DNA of 64,000 bases from Ophiostoma sp. CBS 140.51 (Eukaryota > Ascomycota > Sordariomycetes > Ophiostomatales > Ophiostomataceae): the NCBI GenBank assembly GCA_029298735.1, contig JANSLP010000122.1, positions 1-64,000 of the forward strand, written 5' to 3'. This document shows positions 1 through 9,749 of this stretch, piece after piece. The first letter of the stretch is position 1. Every line of letters starts with the position of its first letter. A program made the position numbers and the translations under genes. The notes under the pieces are model-generated. The model made no database searches and was not told where the DNA came from. It saw only the letters and a program-made list of their open reading frames with translations.

Positions 1-172
1 AAAGTTTGAGAATGGATGAAGGCTAATAGGCGCCCCCGAGTCCCTAATCATTCGCTTTACCTCATAAAACTGAAAACAACACTGCTATCCTGAGGGAAAA
101 TTCGGCGGTAACCAGCTACTAGATGGTTCGATTAGTCTTTCGCCCCCATGCCCAAATTTGACGATCGATTTG
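1..172 (-). pseudogene. 28S (LSU) rRNA fragment, continues off the left edge
   Basis: Read on the minus strand, bases 172 to 1 follow the conserved nuclear LSU rRNA core: CAAATCGATCGTCAAATTTG, then GGGCGAAAGACTAATCGAACC, CTAGTAGCTGG, CCCTCAGGATAGCAG, TTTTATGAGGTAAAGCGAATG and CCTTCATCCATTCTCAAACTTT-type blocks. The match stops at about base 172, where native rRNA would continue with the GACGTG stretch upstream and this sequence switches to unrelated AT-rich DNA. It is therefore an rRNA gene end, a dispersed rDNA fragment, or an rRNA gene interrupted there by an insertion. Only a few substitutions against the family core are visible, so it is not strongly decayed. Comparison is from memory of the conserved LSU core. 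Confidence 0.8.
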
Positions 173-3100
173 TCTCGTCTTTCTTAATTACTATTCTTCA
201 ATGACTGGATAAGAAAAACAAATAAGTAACAAACAAGTCTAACCACATCTATAATGTCCCGAGAACACACTGAACAGAAACCAAAATGACGTGCCTACAC
301 CCTTACCACAACTGGCCTAGATGGAAGTTCGACAATGCAGCTTGCCGACTCGACAGCCAAACTGCTCGACAGACCAACAGCATATTGTGTATGTCGCATG
401 CCGAGATGGAGTGACAACTTTCAACTTTCAACGTTGAAGCTGTTGGGAGATGTGAGACAAACCGCCTGTCGCCCTGTCGCCCGGACTGGCCAGGCCTACA
501 GCTCCAGCTATTTGCCCCGCTTTCGGGCGGCCCGAGAGGCTGTTAGTTTGTTAGTGAGGGAGGTGGGCATCTCCGGGTGGAGTGCTTCTCATCGTTGGGG
601 CTTTCTTCCTTCAAGGTTATCGTCACTTAACGAGCTTCATAAAAACGACGCAGTCTTTATCTCGTCTCCACTCGATTCTGCTCTCCATACTCCCCGTGGT
701 AGGAGTCGGCCACCACATTGGTCCGCCGTGCCTGGAGCTTTTGTTGTGTTGCCGTCTTCTCGAGCACGCGACACGATCCCCGCCATCGCGGATCGATTGT
801 TGTGTCGTATTTTCTATTGCTGGTGTTGTTGGCAATGTATGCTGTCGTGTGATCCGAGCCAGTCGCCAGCCAACACGCCACGAGCTCCGAGAAACGTAAA
901 CCGTTCGGCTGTTTGCATCTGATTGAATCTGAGCAGGCAGTTGTTGATCTGGCCTCAGCAGCGCTTAGACCAGCGTGTGCCTCCCACTCACCAAACCAAA
1001 TAAACTCCCCACATCGGCATTTGCCTTGCAAGCCAAGAGCAGGTTGGGGTCCGTCCGTGTTGACCTGCTTGTGGTCTGTTCACCGTGATGGGCCTCTGAT
1101 GCCTCTCTTGCCTTCTTGTTTGGGTCAAAGTTGAGGGCCTGACATCTCGAATTCTTGTATGCCTTGCCCTATTGCTGTTTATGTGGAGGCGATGTTGAAG
1201 TGTTGACCGTTTCTTGCGGTTGCCTGTTGACTTTGGATTTCGCTTTCGTAAATATTTTTGTACTTTGTGCGGGCTGGCCGTTGAGTTCCATTCATAACTT
1301 TCAAAGGTACTTTTTGCTCGCACCAGCCTGTGATGGACCCCGCATCCTGATGTATCGGGCTCCCCGGATAGGAGGAGAGCTATGGGGCGATGTGGTCCCG
1401 CCCTTTTGGCAAGCTGTGGGCAGTAGCTTGCATGCATCCTTGGCAGCTAAACAGCCAGACAGCCTGTAACCAAGAAGATCGCAACTCAAATCCTCCTCCT
1501 TCCTCCTTCCTCCTCCACGGAGGACAGTAGCTCTCATGCATGCAACCCACAAATGCTTGGTCGCTCTGGCTGCACGATTGGCTATGTTTTGTACTAGGTG
1601 CAGAGATGCAGACACGATCGTAGCACAAAGACAAGACGAGTGATACGACGTAATTTGACGTACCTGCACTTTTGTACAATGTATGGAGCACGGGACCATG
1701 TGAACTATGAACAATAAAGACGAGAAGAGGGCTGCCGGACCAGATTTGAGGTTGATCTGGTCGGGCATGGTTGGTTGCTCATTTATTTTTGGTATTTTTG
1801 ACTTTTGATTTGCTCATGATGCTCATGATGGGGCGAACATGCTGTTTGATTTTTGATTTTCTAGTTTCACGTTTTTCTCACATGCCACAATGTTGGAATG
1901 GGAACCCTGGTTTTGAGTTTCTGCAGTTTGTCCAGCTTTCAGTTTCCAGCTTTCCACGCACGGGACAGGGGCCCGCTAAACAATCAAATGGCACTCTAAA
2001 ATAGAACGCCAGTATCGCGCGTCGCAAAGGAACAGCCGCCGGAATACACCGAGTCACGTCAACATCAACGAGACCCGTTCTTATGAAAGCCACTGACATA
2101 ACGACATAAACCTAGAGGTCATTCCTTCCTCATTGTGCGATCGTTGCGTAACTTTGCTCCTTTCTCTTTCAAGAACGTTCAACAAGCCACAATCACGGCG
2201 TACGAGTCATAAAAATTGGTTGAGCAGCCTTGCCTTGCTCGCTTGCTTTTTCCTCTTTTCCACTTGTGAACCACAGGCCAAGATAAGCTCATTGCCCATC
2301 GTCCCTGCCTTGCCTGACGCGCCCCTTACGTTGCGTGCTTGCCCATTATCACGTGTAGGCGAAACAGGATCGCGAAGGGAAACAACGATCAAGGAAAACA
2401 AGGCCTCCCATACAGAAAAGGCAAGAACGCTGTCTCCCGTATTTTTGAGGGCACACAAAGACGACGGTGGCGGGATGCGCCAGCAAGGAAGTACAGAGAG
2501 AAAGAACGACCCTTACCCTCCTGTCCTCCCGCCAAGCTGAACAGTTCACTGGGATAATTTGGCTGTTTTTCTACTTCCATTTCTACACCGGTTCCAATGG
2601 GAAAGCTTGCCCAAACCGGGTCTCGACACACACACATACGCGCTCACACACCGATCCATTATCTTCTCTGTATCTCTTCTGCGGGCCTCCCGCTATTCTT
2701 TCATAACGATACACACCATTTCCTCACCTTTCGTTCTTACCTAAGACTCTAAAAGCGACTGCATCGCCCCTCCCCGATTGCATGTTCGTGTAAAAACTTG
2801 CAACTCGGGCAGGAGCAAACATACAGCTCTTTCCTCCCTTGATTATCTCTCGTCTCTCGTGGGGCGCATCCATTTCGGCCGCGCTTTCCTCCCCCTGCCT
2901 TTCTCCATCGCAACTTCTCCCATTCCTCCATCCCATCAGCCGCAAAATAACTGTGCGCTTTCCCTGCATCACCTCTTTGCATTGCATTTACGTGGGTCTC
3001 GCCCCCGTCTTTTTGCGTTCGCGCATCATCTCCCAAATGCTTCTCCCGCCCCCATCCCTCCTTCTCTTTTGAAACACACACGTCTTGATCGCGCTTGCCC

Positions 3101-3953
3101 GCCCTTTTTGACAGCTGACGGCATCCAGCTTCCAGGCTGCTCTTTCCCTTCTATTGTGCAGCTCCTTTCCACAAAAGTTCACCCCCTAGCTTGTGACGAG
3201 TACTTCGTACCCATTCTTTTGGGACAATTCAACGTCGTCTTGTTTTCTCTTCTTCCTCCTTCACACTTTGTCAACCTATCTAGCCTCAGCCTCATCTTGA
3301 CCTCCTCTGCATATATATGGTCCCGTTCCCACCTCTCCCCTCGACAATATCCGATTGATCGCATCTCATTCTCATCCTCATCCGCCTCAGCTACCCATCG
3401 AAACTCGCCTTGTCTGCTCGAGTCCAACGTTTGGTTGTCCATTGCTAGTCACTTGTCCTGCACAATCCATCTACTGCGTATCGGCTTCGTCCGTGGCTCC
3501 CTTATTATCGACCCACATACTCCGGACCGCAAGAAGCAACTCTGGTTTGCTGCCATTGTTTGAGAGTACCATTACAGCATTCCTCATCTACGGCCAACAA
3601 ACACCACGAAGCAACATATGAACCGCACGAGACAACAACGAGACACACGAGCGCAATCCGATATCTCAGACCTCTGTCTCGTGGCGCAGCCTTTCCCAGT
3701 TGTTCTTCTCGCTCCCCCAGACCCGTTTGGCCGCGCTTTAAACTCATAAAGGGGCTGCTTCTCCCGCCCTTCGATTTCGCTTCCATTCTTTTTATCACAA
3801 CCACCCCAAGAACCACCAATGCGACGCGCATGAAGCAGAGACGCCTCATCTCACAACAACGCAGCGCATACACCAGACGAACCTAGCCACATTGCCACAT
3901 CGCCACTTCTCACACCACAGCGCCAAATCGGTCTGATCGCAACTCACAATACG
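173..3953. other. Intergenic region and probable PDE1 promoter/leader
   Basis: No gene I can support. The open frames here are short, overlapping and without family resemblance. From about 2560 the plus strand becomes strongly CT-rich with CA-rich patches, the usual look of a fungal promoter and 5' leader, and this runs up to the PDE1 start at 3954. A strong hairpin lies at 1733-1767, and a CT microsatellite-like tract (TCCTCC repeats) at about 1490-1517. Confidence 0.5.
1733..1767. repeat. Strong inverted repeat (hairpin)
   Basis: The arms 1733-1745 (TGCCGGACCAGAT) and 1755-1767 (ATCTGGTCGGGCA) pair over 12 of 13 positions with a 9-base loop. It lies 2.2 kb upstream of PDE1 and is not followed by a gene end I recognise. 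Its role is unknown: it could be a regulatory palindrome or a relic of an inverted-repeat element. Confidence 0.6.
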
Positions 3954-6546
3954 ATGAGTGGCAGCGGCGGGGCCGATACGTCGGCCGGAGCCTCCAGCTC
4001 GCCGGCTCTGCAAGTGATTGTTCTTGTAAGTTGACTGGTCTCTTTTTACGTCGCCTTTGTCTTCTCTCATTTCATGTCACCACTCACCCTGCACGCGCCG
4101 CGCGCACAACATACATTCCTTGCATAACTCAACACAAAGGAGGACATGCGCCTCCAAGCGGACTGTGTTCCTAATATCCATCTCATGATATTCATTCATT
4201 TTCTGCCTTTGATATGCTCTCATAGTTTGCTATTCTTTCTTATCGCGCCTCAGAATGTGATACGTCTTGCGCTTCAGTGGCACACAAAGGAGGAACAAAG
4301 GCGAGCCAGCAAACAAAGGAAAAAGCAAAGAAAGTGATCGAACCAGGTCTAGACCTTTGTCCCCCCAAACCCCCAAACGCGACTCTCTAGCGCCAACTTT
4401 TCCCGACATCCCCTCATTCAATCACCATCTTTATGGAACTTTTGAAGCTAACACACTTGGCCTGGAGGGTTCTGGAGGTGGACCTGTTGAGTCCAACACA
4501 ACCGCCTTTTTGGTACGGTCAACTGCAGAAGGATGGCGACGTGGATCAATTGTCGCGCTGGATGCCGGTGTTATGATGAGTAGTATCACACGCATTTTTG
4601 AAAAGACATTACCAGAAGGTTTGAGGGCAGCGCTCACCGGCTCACCGAGCGAAGAGGGAGGCGACACACCCGAACCGTCTGCATTATCACTTCCATACAC
4701 GCTCACGTCTGGCCCCTTTGCCGGCCTCGAGGTCCCGTACGCATCAGCATCCGCCAACGCATCGTTTGTGCAGAGCGCATTAGTCGACACCTATCTCATC
4801 ACACATCCTCACCTCGACCACATTTCTGGCTTCGTCATCAACACGGCAGGCCTGCCTGGAACACGGCCAAAACGGTTGGCAGGATTGCCATCGACCATCT
4901 CCGCGTTCAAGACGCACATCTTCAACAATGTTATTTGGCCGAACCTCTCGGACGAGAACAATGGCGCAGGCCTTGTGACTTTTATGCGGCTTGTGGAGGG
5001 TGGCTCTCCCGCATTGGGTGATGGTGAGGGTCGTGGATATGTTGAAATCAGTGATGGCCTGGCCGTCAAGATTTGGGGTGTGAGCCACGGCCACTGCATT
5101 GAGCGGCACAGCCACCGGGGCAGCGGCACAAATACACGATTTGGCAGTATGGATGCGAGTAGTGCTCCGTTAAATGCTGGCATCATGAGCCCTCGTCTTT
5201 CCGCACACCAACCACCATCTTCATCACCACTCGTCCCACAAACATTACACCACCATCAGCAGTTAAATCACCCACCACCGCTACAACAACAGCAACAGCA
5301 GACACCACAACAGCAGCAACAGGCGGCGGCACCGGGACCGAGTCAACAGCTTTCACAACAACCACCGCAGTCTCAACAAGCGACACCTCTGCTTGGCCCA
5401 CAACGACGAGACAGTCTGGCACTCTTGTCTGGTGGTGGTAGTGTCGCTGCCCAAGCACGCCGGGCCAGTCTCGGGATGCTGTTGCCTCAAGCATCGCAGG
5501 GCGAGAGCATTTGCGTCTACGACTCGAGCGCCTACTTTATCCGGGATGTCAAGACGGGAAGAGAGGTGCTCATGTTTGGTGATGTCGAGCCCGACTCGAT
5601 CTCTCTGTCGCCACGCAACGGTCTCATCTGGCAAGAAGCAGCGCCCAAGATCGCAGCAGGCAACCTGGCGGCCATCTTTGTTGAGTGCAGCTATGATGAC
5701 TCGCAACCACTGGATCGCCTGTACGGCCACCTGACGCCCCGCTTCGTGGCCGAAGAGATGGCCAACCTGGCCGCTGAGGTGGCACATGCGCGCATTGTCT
5801 ACCAACAGCAGCAGGAACAGCAGAAGCAGCAGCAACGTGAACGCGACCGCGATGGGCGGAAACGGAAACGCTACGGCGGCGACGACGACCGGATGAGCAT
5901 CAGCAACACGTCGAGGACTGCTAGCCACAGTCGGCGAAAGACGGAGGCTCTTGAGACGCAAACGACGACGACAGCAGGCGAGGGCTCGACAGCAGAAGCT
6001 GCTGCTGTGGAGGCTATCGTCACAGAACTTGCAGCAGCAGCGGAACCAGTTTTGGAGGCACCTATTCTGCCGGAAGACCCTGTTTCGCCGAGAACGGTCA
6101 AGCCAGTGCGGATGGCTATTGCCACATCCGCAGAGGTTGCTGAGGTTGTGGTTCCGCCACCCGTGCCGCTTGAAGAGAGCAGCAGCGCCGACATACTGCA
6201 GCCAGAGGTGCACCATCCTGCCACGCCGGCAACACACTTGTCCCTCACGGAGCCAGATCCATCACAGCCTTCCTTGGACGACGAGGTATTGCAGGCACCG
6301 TCGACAGCACCGACGTCAATCCCCGATGTGTCGGCGTCTGTGATGGGCACAGGAGAAGTTACAGAACAACCGCAACCGCTGCCATTGCGCGGCCTCAAAG
6401 TCGTCATCATCCATATCAAGGAGAAGCTGCGGGACGGGCCGCCGGCGGGCGAGATTATTCTGGAGCAGCTGCGGGAGCACGAAGAGCGCAATCCGTTGGG
6501 CTGCGAGTACATTATTTCGTATGCAGGACAAAGCCTCTTCTTTTAG
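3954..6546 (+). CDS. PDE1: Class II 3',5'-cyclic-nucleotide phosphodiesterase (low-affinity cAMP phosphodiesterase)
   Basis: Hydrolyses cAMP to AMP and so sets PKA signalling. Exon 1 is 3954-4025 (24 codons ending LQVIVL), intron 4026-4467 (GTAAGT, GCTAAC branch, AG), exon 2 is 4468-6546, giving 716 aa. The join restores the expected class II start, QVIVL-GSGGGPVESNT. The metal-binding signature THPHLDHISG is visible (H137, H139, D141, H142), followed by GDVEPDS, the ECSYDD segment, YGHLTP and the C-terminal IIHIKEKL block. Two low-complexity insertions interrupt the domain: a Q/P-rich one at about residues 245-330, and an acidic, A/E/P-rich one between the YGHLTP and IIHIKEKL blocks that contains a basic KRKR patch. 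The first intron is about eight times the usual size here. The plus-strand frame can be extended upstream to 4267, but that stretch is intronic. Confidence in identity is high; the exact start is good but not proven. Confidence 0.93.
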
Positions 6547-7068
6547 ATAGATGTTTTGTTTGAGAGGGCACAACGAATTTAGTATAAAATATATTTGCCC
6601 ATTTTATTTTGGACGAGTCATTGTTTTGAAAGTGCGGTTGTTGACTACCCTGATCTCTGTATTAGTGTAAGAGAAACTGGAGATTGCGGGGAAGGCGATG
6701 CGATGTACCTTACCTACCTGGTCACACACAACACCACAGTCTTGCAAACGTTCTTTTCAAAGCACCCACAAAATTATGTGCATTCTTTATTGGGCACATA
6801 CATACTGAACTGGCTTTCTTTTGGAGTTCTTCTCCGGATTTTCAGTGTCGTGACAGCCTAGTTTTGAACCGTAATGTTTGTCGTTGCCGTTCTCCAATTG
6901 CCACCCGTTTTAGCGGGTACTCTTTTCCGACGGATGTTCATGTTGACGAAGTGCGGTGCTAGCCAGCGACGACGGAGCTCCAAGCTCCCCTCTTATATGT
7001 CGACGTCGTCCGTACTCGACTTCGATCAAACAACAAATCATTCACATTCACACACCACAACTTTCAAC
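6547..7068. promoter_or_regulatory. PDE1 3' region and EthD-gene promoter
   Basis: No gene is seen. An A/T-rich stretch directly after the PDE1 stop suits a 3' end. An inverted pentamer, ACCCG at 6903-6907 and CGGGT at 6914-6918 with 6 bases between, contains CCG-N6-CGG half-sites of the kind bound by Zn2Cys6 proteins and lies 150 bp upstream of the EthD-like start. The same CGGGT/ACCCG pair recurs in the hairpin upstream of the cluster regulator (13979-14008). Confidence 0.35.
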
Positions 7069-7581
7069 ATGTCCGACGACGAATCACCAAAGAAGACGGT
7101 CAGCATCGTTGCGTTTATGAAGCGCAAGCCGGGCCTCACCCATGAGCAGTTCTACCACCACTGGGTCAACGTTCATGGCCCGCTCGTCAAGCCCTGGGCC
7201 AAGAAGCACGGGTTCCTAGAGTACAGACAGGTATGTTTTTCGTCTTCGCTTCGCTCGAGACAATGCCATCGATGTTCATTAGCTCACTCGTCCGTTCGCT
7301 TCGCTCACGAACTTGCTCGCTGACTCGCTACTCGATAGATCCACCTCTACCCCGCCCTCAACGCCAACCGCGCCGTCGTCGGCCCCGAACTCGCCGGCCA
7401 GAACACGGAACTCGAAAACTGGGATGGGTGTGCCGTCTTTGAGCTGGAAAGCCTCGAAAAGTTTGAGGCGGCGTTCCAGGACCCGTACTACAAGGACCTC
7501 ATCTCCAAGGACGAGGAGCAGTTTATTGACAAGTCGGCGGGCGTGATGCGCCGGCGGGGAGAGCTGAACCGTATCATCTAG
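7069..7581 (+). CDS. EthD-domain (dimeric alpha+beta barrel) protein
   Basis: Exon 1 is 7069-7230 (54 codons), intron 7231-7338 (GTATGT...GATAG), exon 2 is 7339-7581, giving 134 aa. The N-terminal pattern KKTVSIVAFMKRKPGLTHEQF followed by HHWVNVHGPLV is the typical EthD beginning: a first beta strand, then the FyxxWxxxHgpl helix. The C-terminal half has FEAAFQDPYYKDLISKDEEQFID, matching the second half of the ferredoxin-like fold. Family members are small dimeric proteins found beside degradative or polyketide enzymes; catalytic roles vary and some have none known. It converges on the decarboxylase gene with only 50 bp between stop codons, which supports membership of the same cluster. Substrate is unknown. 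Confidence 0.85.
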
Positions 7582-7631
7582 GTAGCGAGCGGATGCGGGC
7601 ATAAATATAAAACGTTCAAACTATTATCTAC

Positions 7632-8990
7632 CTACAGGAGTGATTTGTACGGCTCCTCCGAGAACACTTTGGCAAATGCCTGCTCGAGAATATTCAGTCC
7701 TTGCTCCGTCTCGGTAATGGTAATGTTGATGGGTGGTGCCAGGCGGAACACACCACAGGCACCTGGGTGGGCAACGACCTGGCAGGACAGACCCATCTCC
7801 ATGGCAGCCATGGACAGTGCAATACTCAAGTCAACACCGGGCGTCTTGAGAACCTTGTCTGTAATAATTTCCATGCCCAGCAACAATCCACGACCGCGGA
7901 TGTCGCCAATGACCCAGTACTTTTCTTGCAGCTTGCGCATCCCCTCGAGCAATTGCTCACCGCGTGCCTTGGCCCAGGCACTCAGGTCGTCCCGTACTAC
8001 AATCTCAATGACTTTGCTTCCCACGGCGGCCAGCAGCGGATCGTTGTAGTGCGTCGTCACCCACAAGTAGCCGCCCGCCGCCGCCAGCTTCTCAATTTCG
8101 GGCGTGGTGCTGACCGAGGCCACAGGCAGGCCGCACCCAATCGTTTTGGAGAGCGCCAAAATGTCCGGCACAATGCCGTCGCGCTGGAACGCGAACAAGT
8201 CGCCCGTCCGGCCCAGTCCTGTTTGTGCCTCGTCAGCAATCAGCAGCATGCCGCGCTTTTTGCATTCTTCGGCAAGCTTGAGCATGTAGCCCGGGGGCGG
8301 CTCAAAGATGCCACCGGCCGACAGGATGGGCTCGACGACGAAAGCAGCCAGGGACCCAACCGACTGCGTGTCGACCATGTCCCAGCCCCACGCCATTTCC
8401 GTCTCCCAGTCATAGGTGCTGACGCTGTCAGTAGCGCCGTTCTCGCCCTGTTTGCGGAAGACGGACCGATACGCGTTTGGCGACGGGAAAGAGATTTGGC
8501 CGGGCATCACAGGACCACCTCTCGATCTCCCAATGGCGTACGTCGCCGACGCCGCTCCGGACGTCACGCCATGGTAGCTGTTGGCAAACGCGACGATTTC
8601 AAACTTGCCGGTGGCGCATTTGGCCATTTTGATGGCGGCCTCGACGGACTCGGAGCCCGTGGAGAGCAGAAACGACTTTTTGAGAGGGGCCGGCAAGACT
8701 TTGCCCAAGGTCTCGGCAAACTGGACGACTGGCTCGCAAATCATGAGGCTCATAATGTGGTCGAGTTGGCCAATGGAGCTGTTGACAACCTCGACGACTT
8801 CCGGATGGGAGTGGCCCAACAAAGAGCTCATCTGGCCGGATGTAAAGTCGATCAGCTCTTTGCCGTTGACATCGTAGAGGATAGATCCCTTGGCAGAGCG
8901 AATCACGGTGTCGAGAAACGGCATGCCCGTCTTCATGAGGTATTGGTCGGCCGTGGCCCAGAAGGCGGCGGCGTCGAAAGGGGCGGCCAT
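7632..8990 (-). CDS. 2,2-dialkylglycine decarboxylase-like class III aminotransferase (PLP)
   Basis: Single exon, 452 aa. It belongs to the class III (omega) aminotransferases. The closest pattern I recognise is bacterial dialkylglycine decarboxylase (DGD), which converts an alpha,alpha-dialkyl amino acid such as 2-aminoisobutyrate plus pyruvate to a ketone, CO2 and L-alanine. Visible features: DFTSGQMS with Q53, equivalent to DGD Gln52 that sits at the decarboxylation site; LLSTGSESVEAAIKMAK; DEAQTGLGRTG at 253-263; the PLP lysine K282 in LALSKTIGCG; and R416 in GVFRLAPP, equivalent to the carboxylate-binding Arg406. One change is that the Trp at DGD position 138 (SWHG) is Tyr139 here (SYHG). 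No targeting signal is evident, so it is probably cytosolic. It is transcribed divergently from the amino acid permease across a 759-bp shared promoter. The assignment to decarboxylation rather than plain transamination rests on Q53 and overall pattern. Confidence 0.85.
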   Translation of the reverse strand: MAAPFDAAAFWATADQYLMKTGMPFLDTVIRSAKGSILYDVNGKELIDFTSGQMSSLLGHSHPEVVEVVNSSIGQLDHIMSLMICEPVVQFAETLGKVLPAPLKKSFLLSTGSESVEAAIKMAKCATGKFEIVAFANSYHGVTSGAASATYAIGRSRGGPVMPGQISFPSPNAYRSVFRKQGENGATDSVSTYDWETEMAWGWDMVDTQSVGSLAAFVVEPILSAGGIFEPPPGYMLKLAEECKKRGMLLIADEAQTGLGRTGDLFAFQRDGIVPDILALSKTIGCGLPVASVSTTPEIEKLAAAGGYLWVTTHYNDPLLAAVGSKVIEIVVRDDLSAWAKARGEQLLEGMRKLQEKYWVIGDIRGRGLLLGMEIITDKVLKTPGVDLSIALSMAAMEMGLSCQVVAHPGACGVFRLAPPINITITETEQGLNILEQAFAKVFSEEPYKSLL

Positions 8991-9749
8991 GTGTTGTGGT
9001 GGTAGGTGAGGGGAGATTGTAGAAAATCAAAATGAAACGAGAAAATAGTAGTCTCGTCCGAGATAGCTGCATTCTCTCTTTTCTCATCTTGACAATACTG
9101 CAGAAGCTCTACGTTATAAGTCAACTGGACAGTGGTGTAAGTCGGATTGTCATGATGGTATCTGATTGGCCCCGGGAAAGTGTGCTTCAATGCAACCCCC
9201 GATTCCGGGAAAGTGTACACCGGAAAAGTGATTGATAGCTCCCATAATGAAAGTAGCGCTGGACCAGACTGTCCCGGCCGGGCAAGTGTCAAGTTTCCCG
9301 CCACTGACACCTTCTCCACATCTATCAAACGACTGTTATCAGGGTTAACGCCTCATGTTATCAAACGCTAAGTTGTTTATGGACATCCTCGACTATCCGA
9401 TCGAGGGTGGTGATTCCTTCGTGGCAACACCACCTCCCTTTTGGGGTGGCTTGCAGAATATTGCCCTTCTCGTCGCTTCGTCTTATTGTGTTGCATTTTC
9501 TTGTTTTATCTCTTCCCGTTCACACTGTATTCTCCCGTGGAACGTTGTATATATCAACAGGTCGCATGTCGCCCCTGTGATCTTTTTCGGGTCCTTGACT
9601 CTGGCAGAATCAAGACTTCCCGGACGGACTCTTCTCACAGCTCTCAACTCACCTTCTATCTGGAAGTATTCATTATTCAATATTCCTTACTATATTTGCA
9701 ATTCCTTCATCTTTTCCTATATTTTATCCCTCCACCCCTCCTCTCCACC
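8991..9749. promoter_or_regulatory. Divergent promoter (decarboxylase/permease) with repeated CCGGGAAAGTGT element
   Basis: The 12-mer CCGGGAAAGTGT occurs exactly at 9172-9183 and 9205-9216. A near copy with one mismatch (CCGGGCAAGTGT) lies at 9278-9289, a partial copy (CCGGAAAAGTG) at 9220-9230, and a weaker inverted one (AGTTTCCCG) at 9292-9300. An ATTGG (inverted CCAAT) lies at 9164-9168 directly before the first copy. The array is close to the decarboxylase start and 0.45-0.6 kb from the permease start. It is a good candidate operator for the neighbouring Zn2Cys6 regulator, although the sites are not classical CGG pairs. Confidence 0.6.

Noticed and set aside
335..922. 195-aa plus-strand open frame near the left end
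   Set aside because: Low-complexity Arg/Ser/Pro content, overlapping frames on both strands, no similarity recognised.
5353..6237. 294-aa minus-strand open frame
   Set aside because: Antisense shadow of PDE1 created by CAG/GCA repeats; poly-Leu/Cys/Arg composition.
7701..9005. 434-aa plus-strand open frame
   Set aside because: It is the antisense shadow of the dialkylglycine decarboxylase gene; composition is unnatural and the minus-strand frame has clear catalytic motifs.
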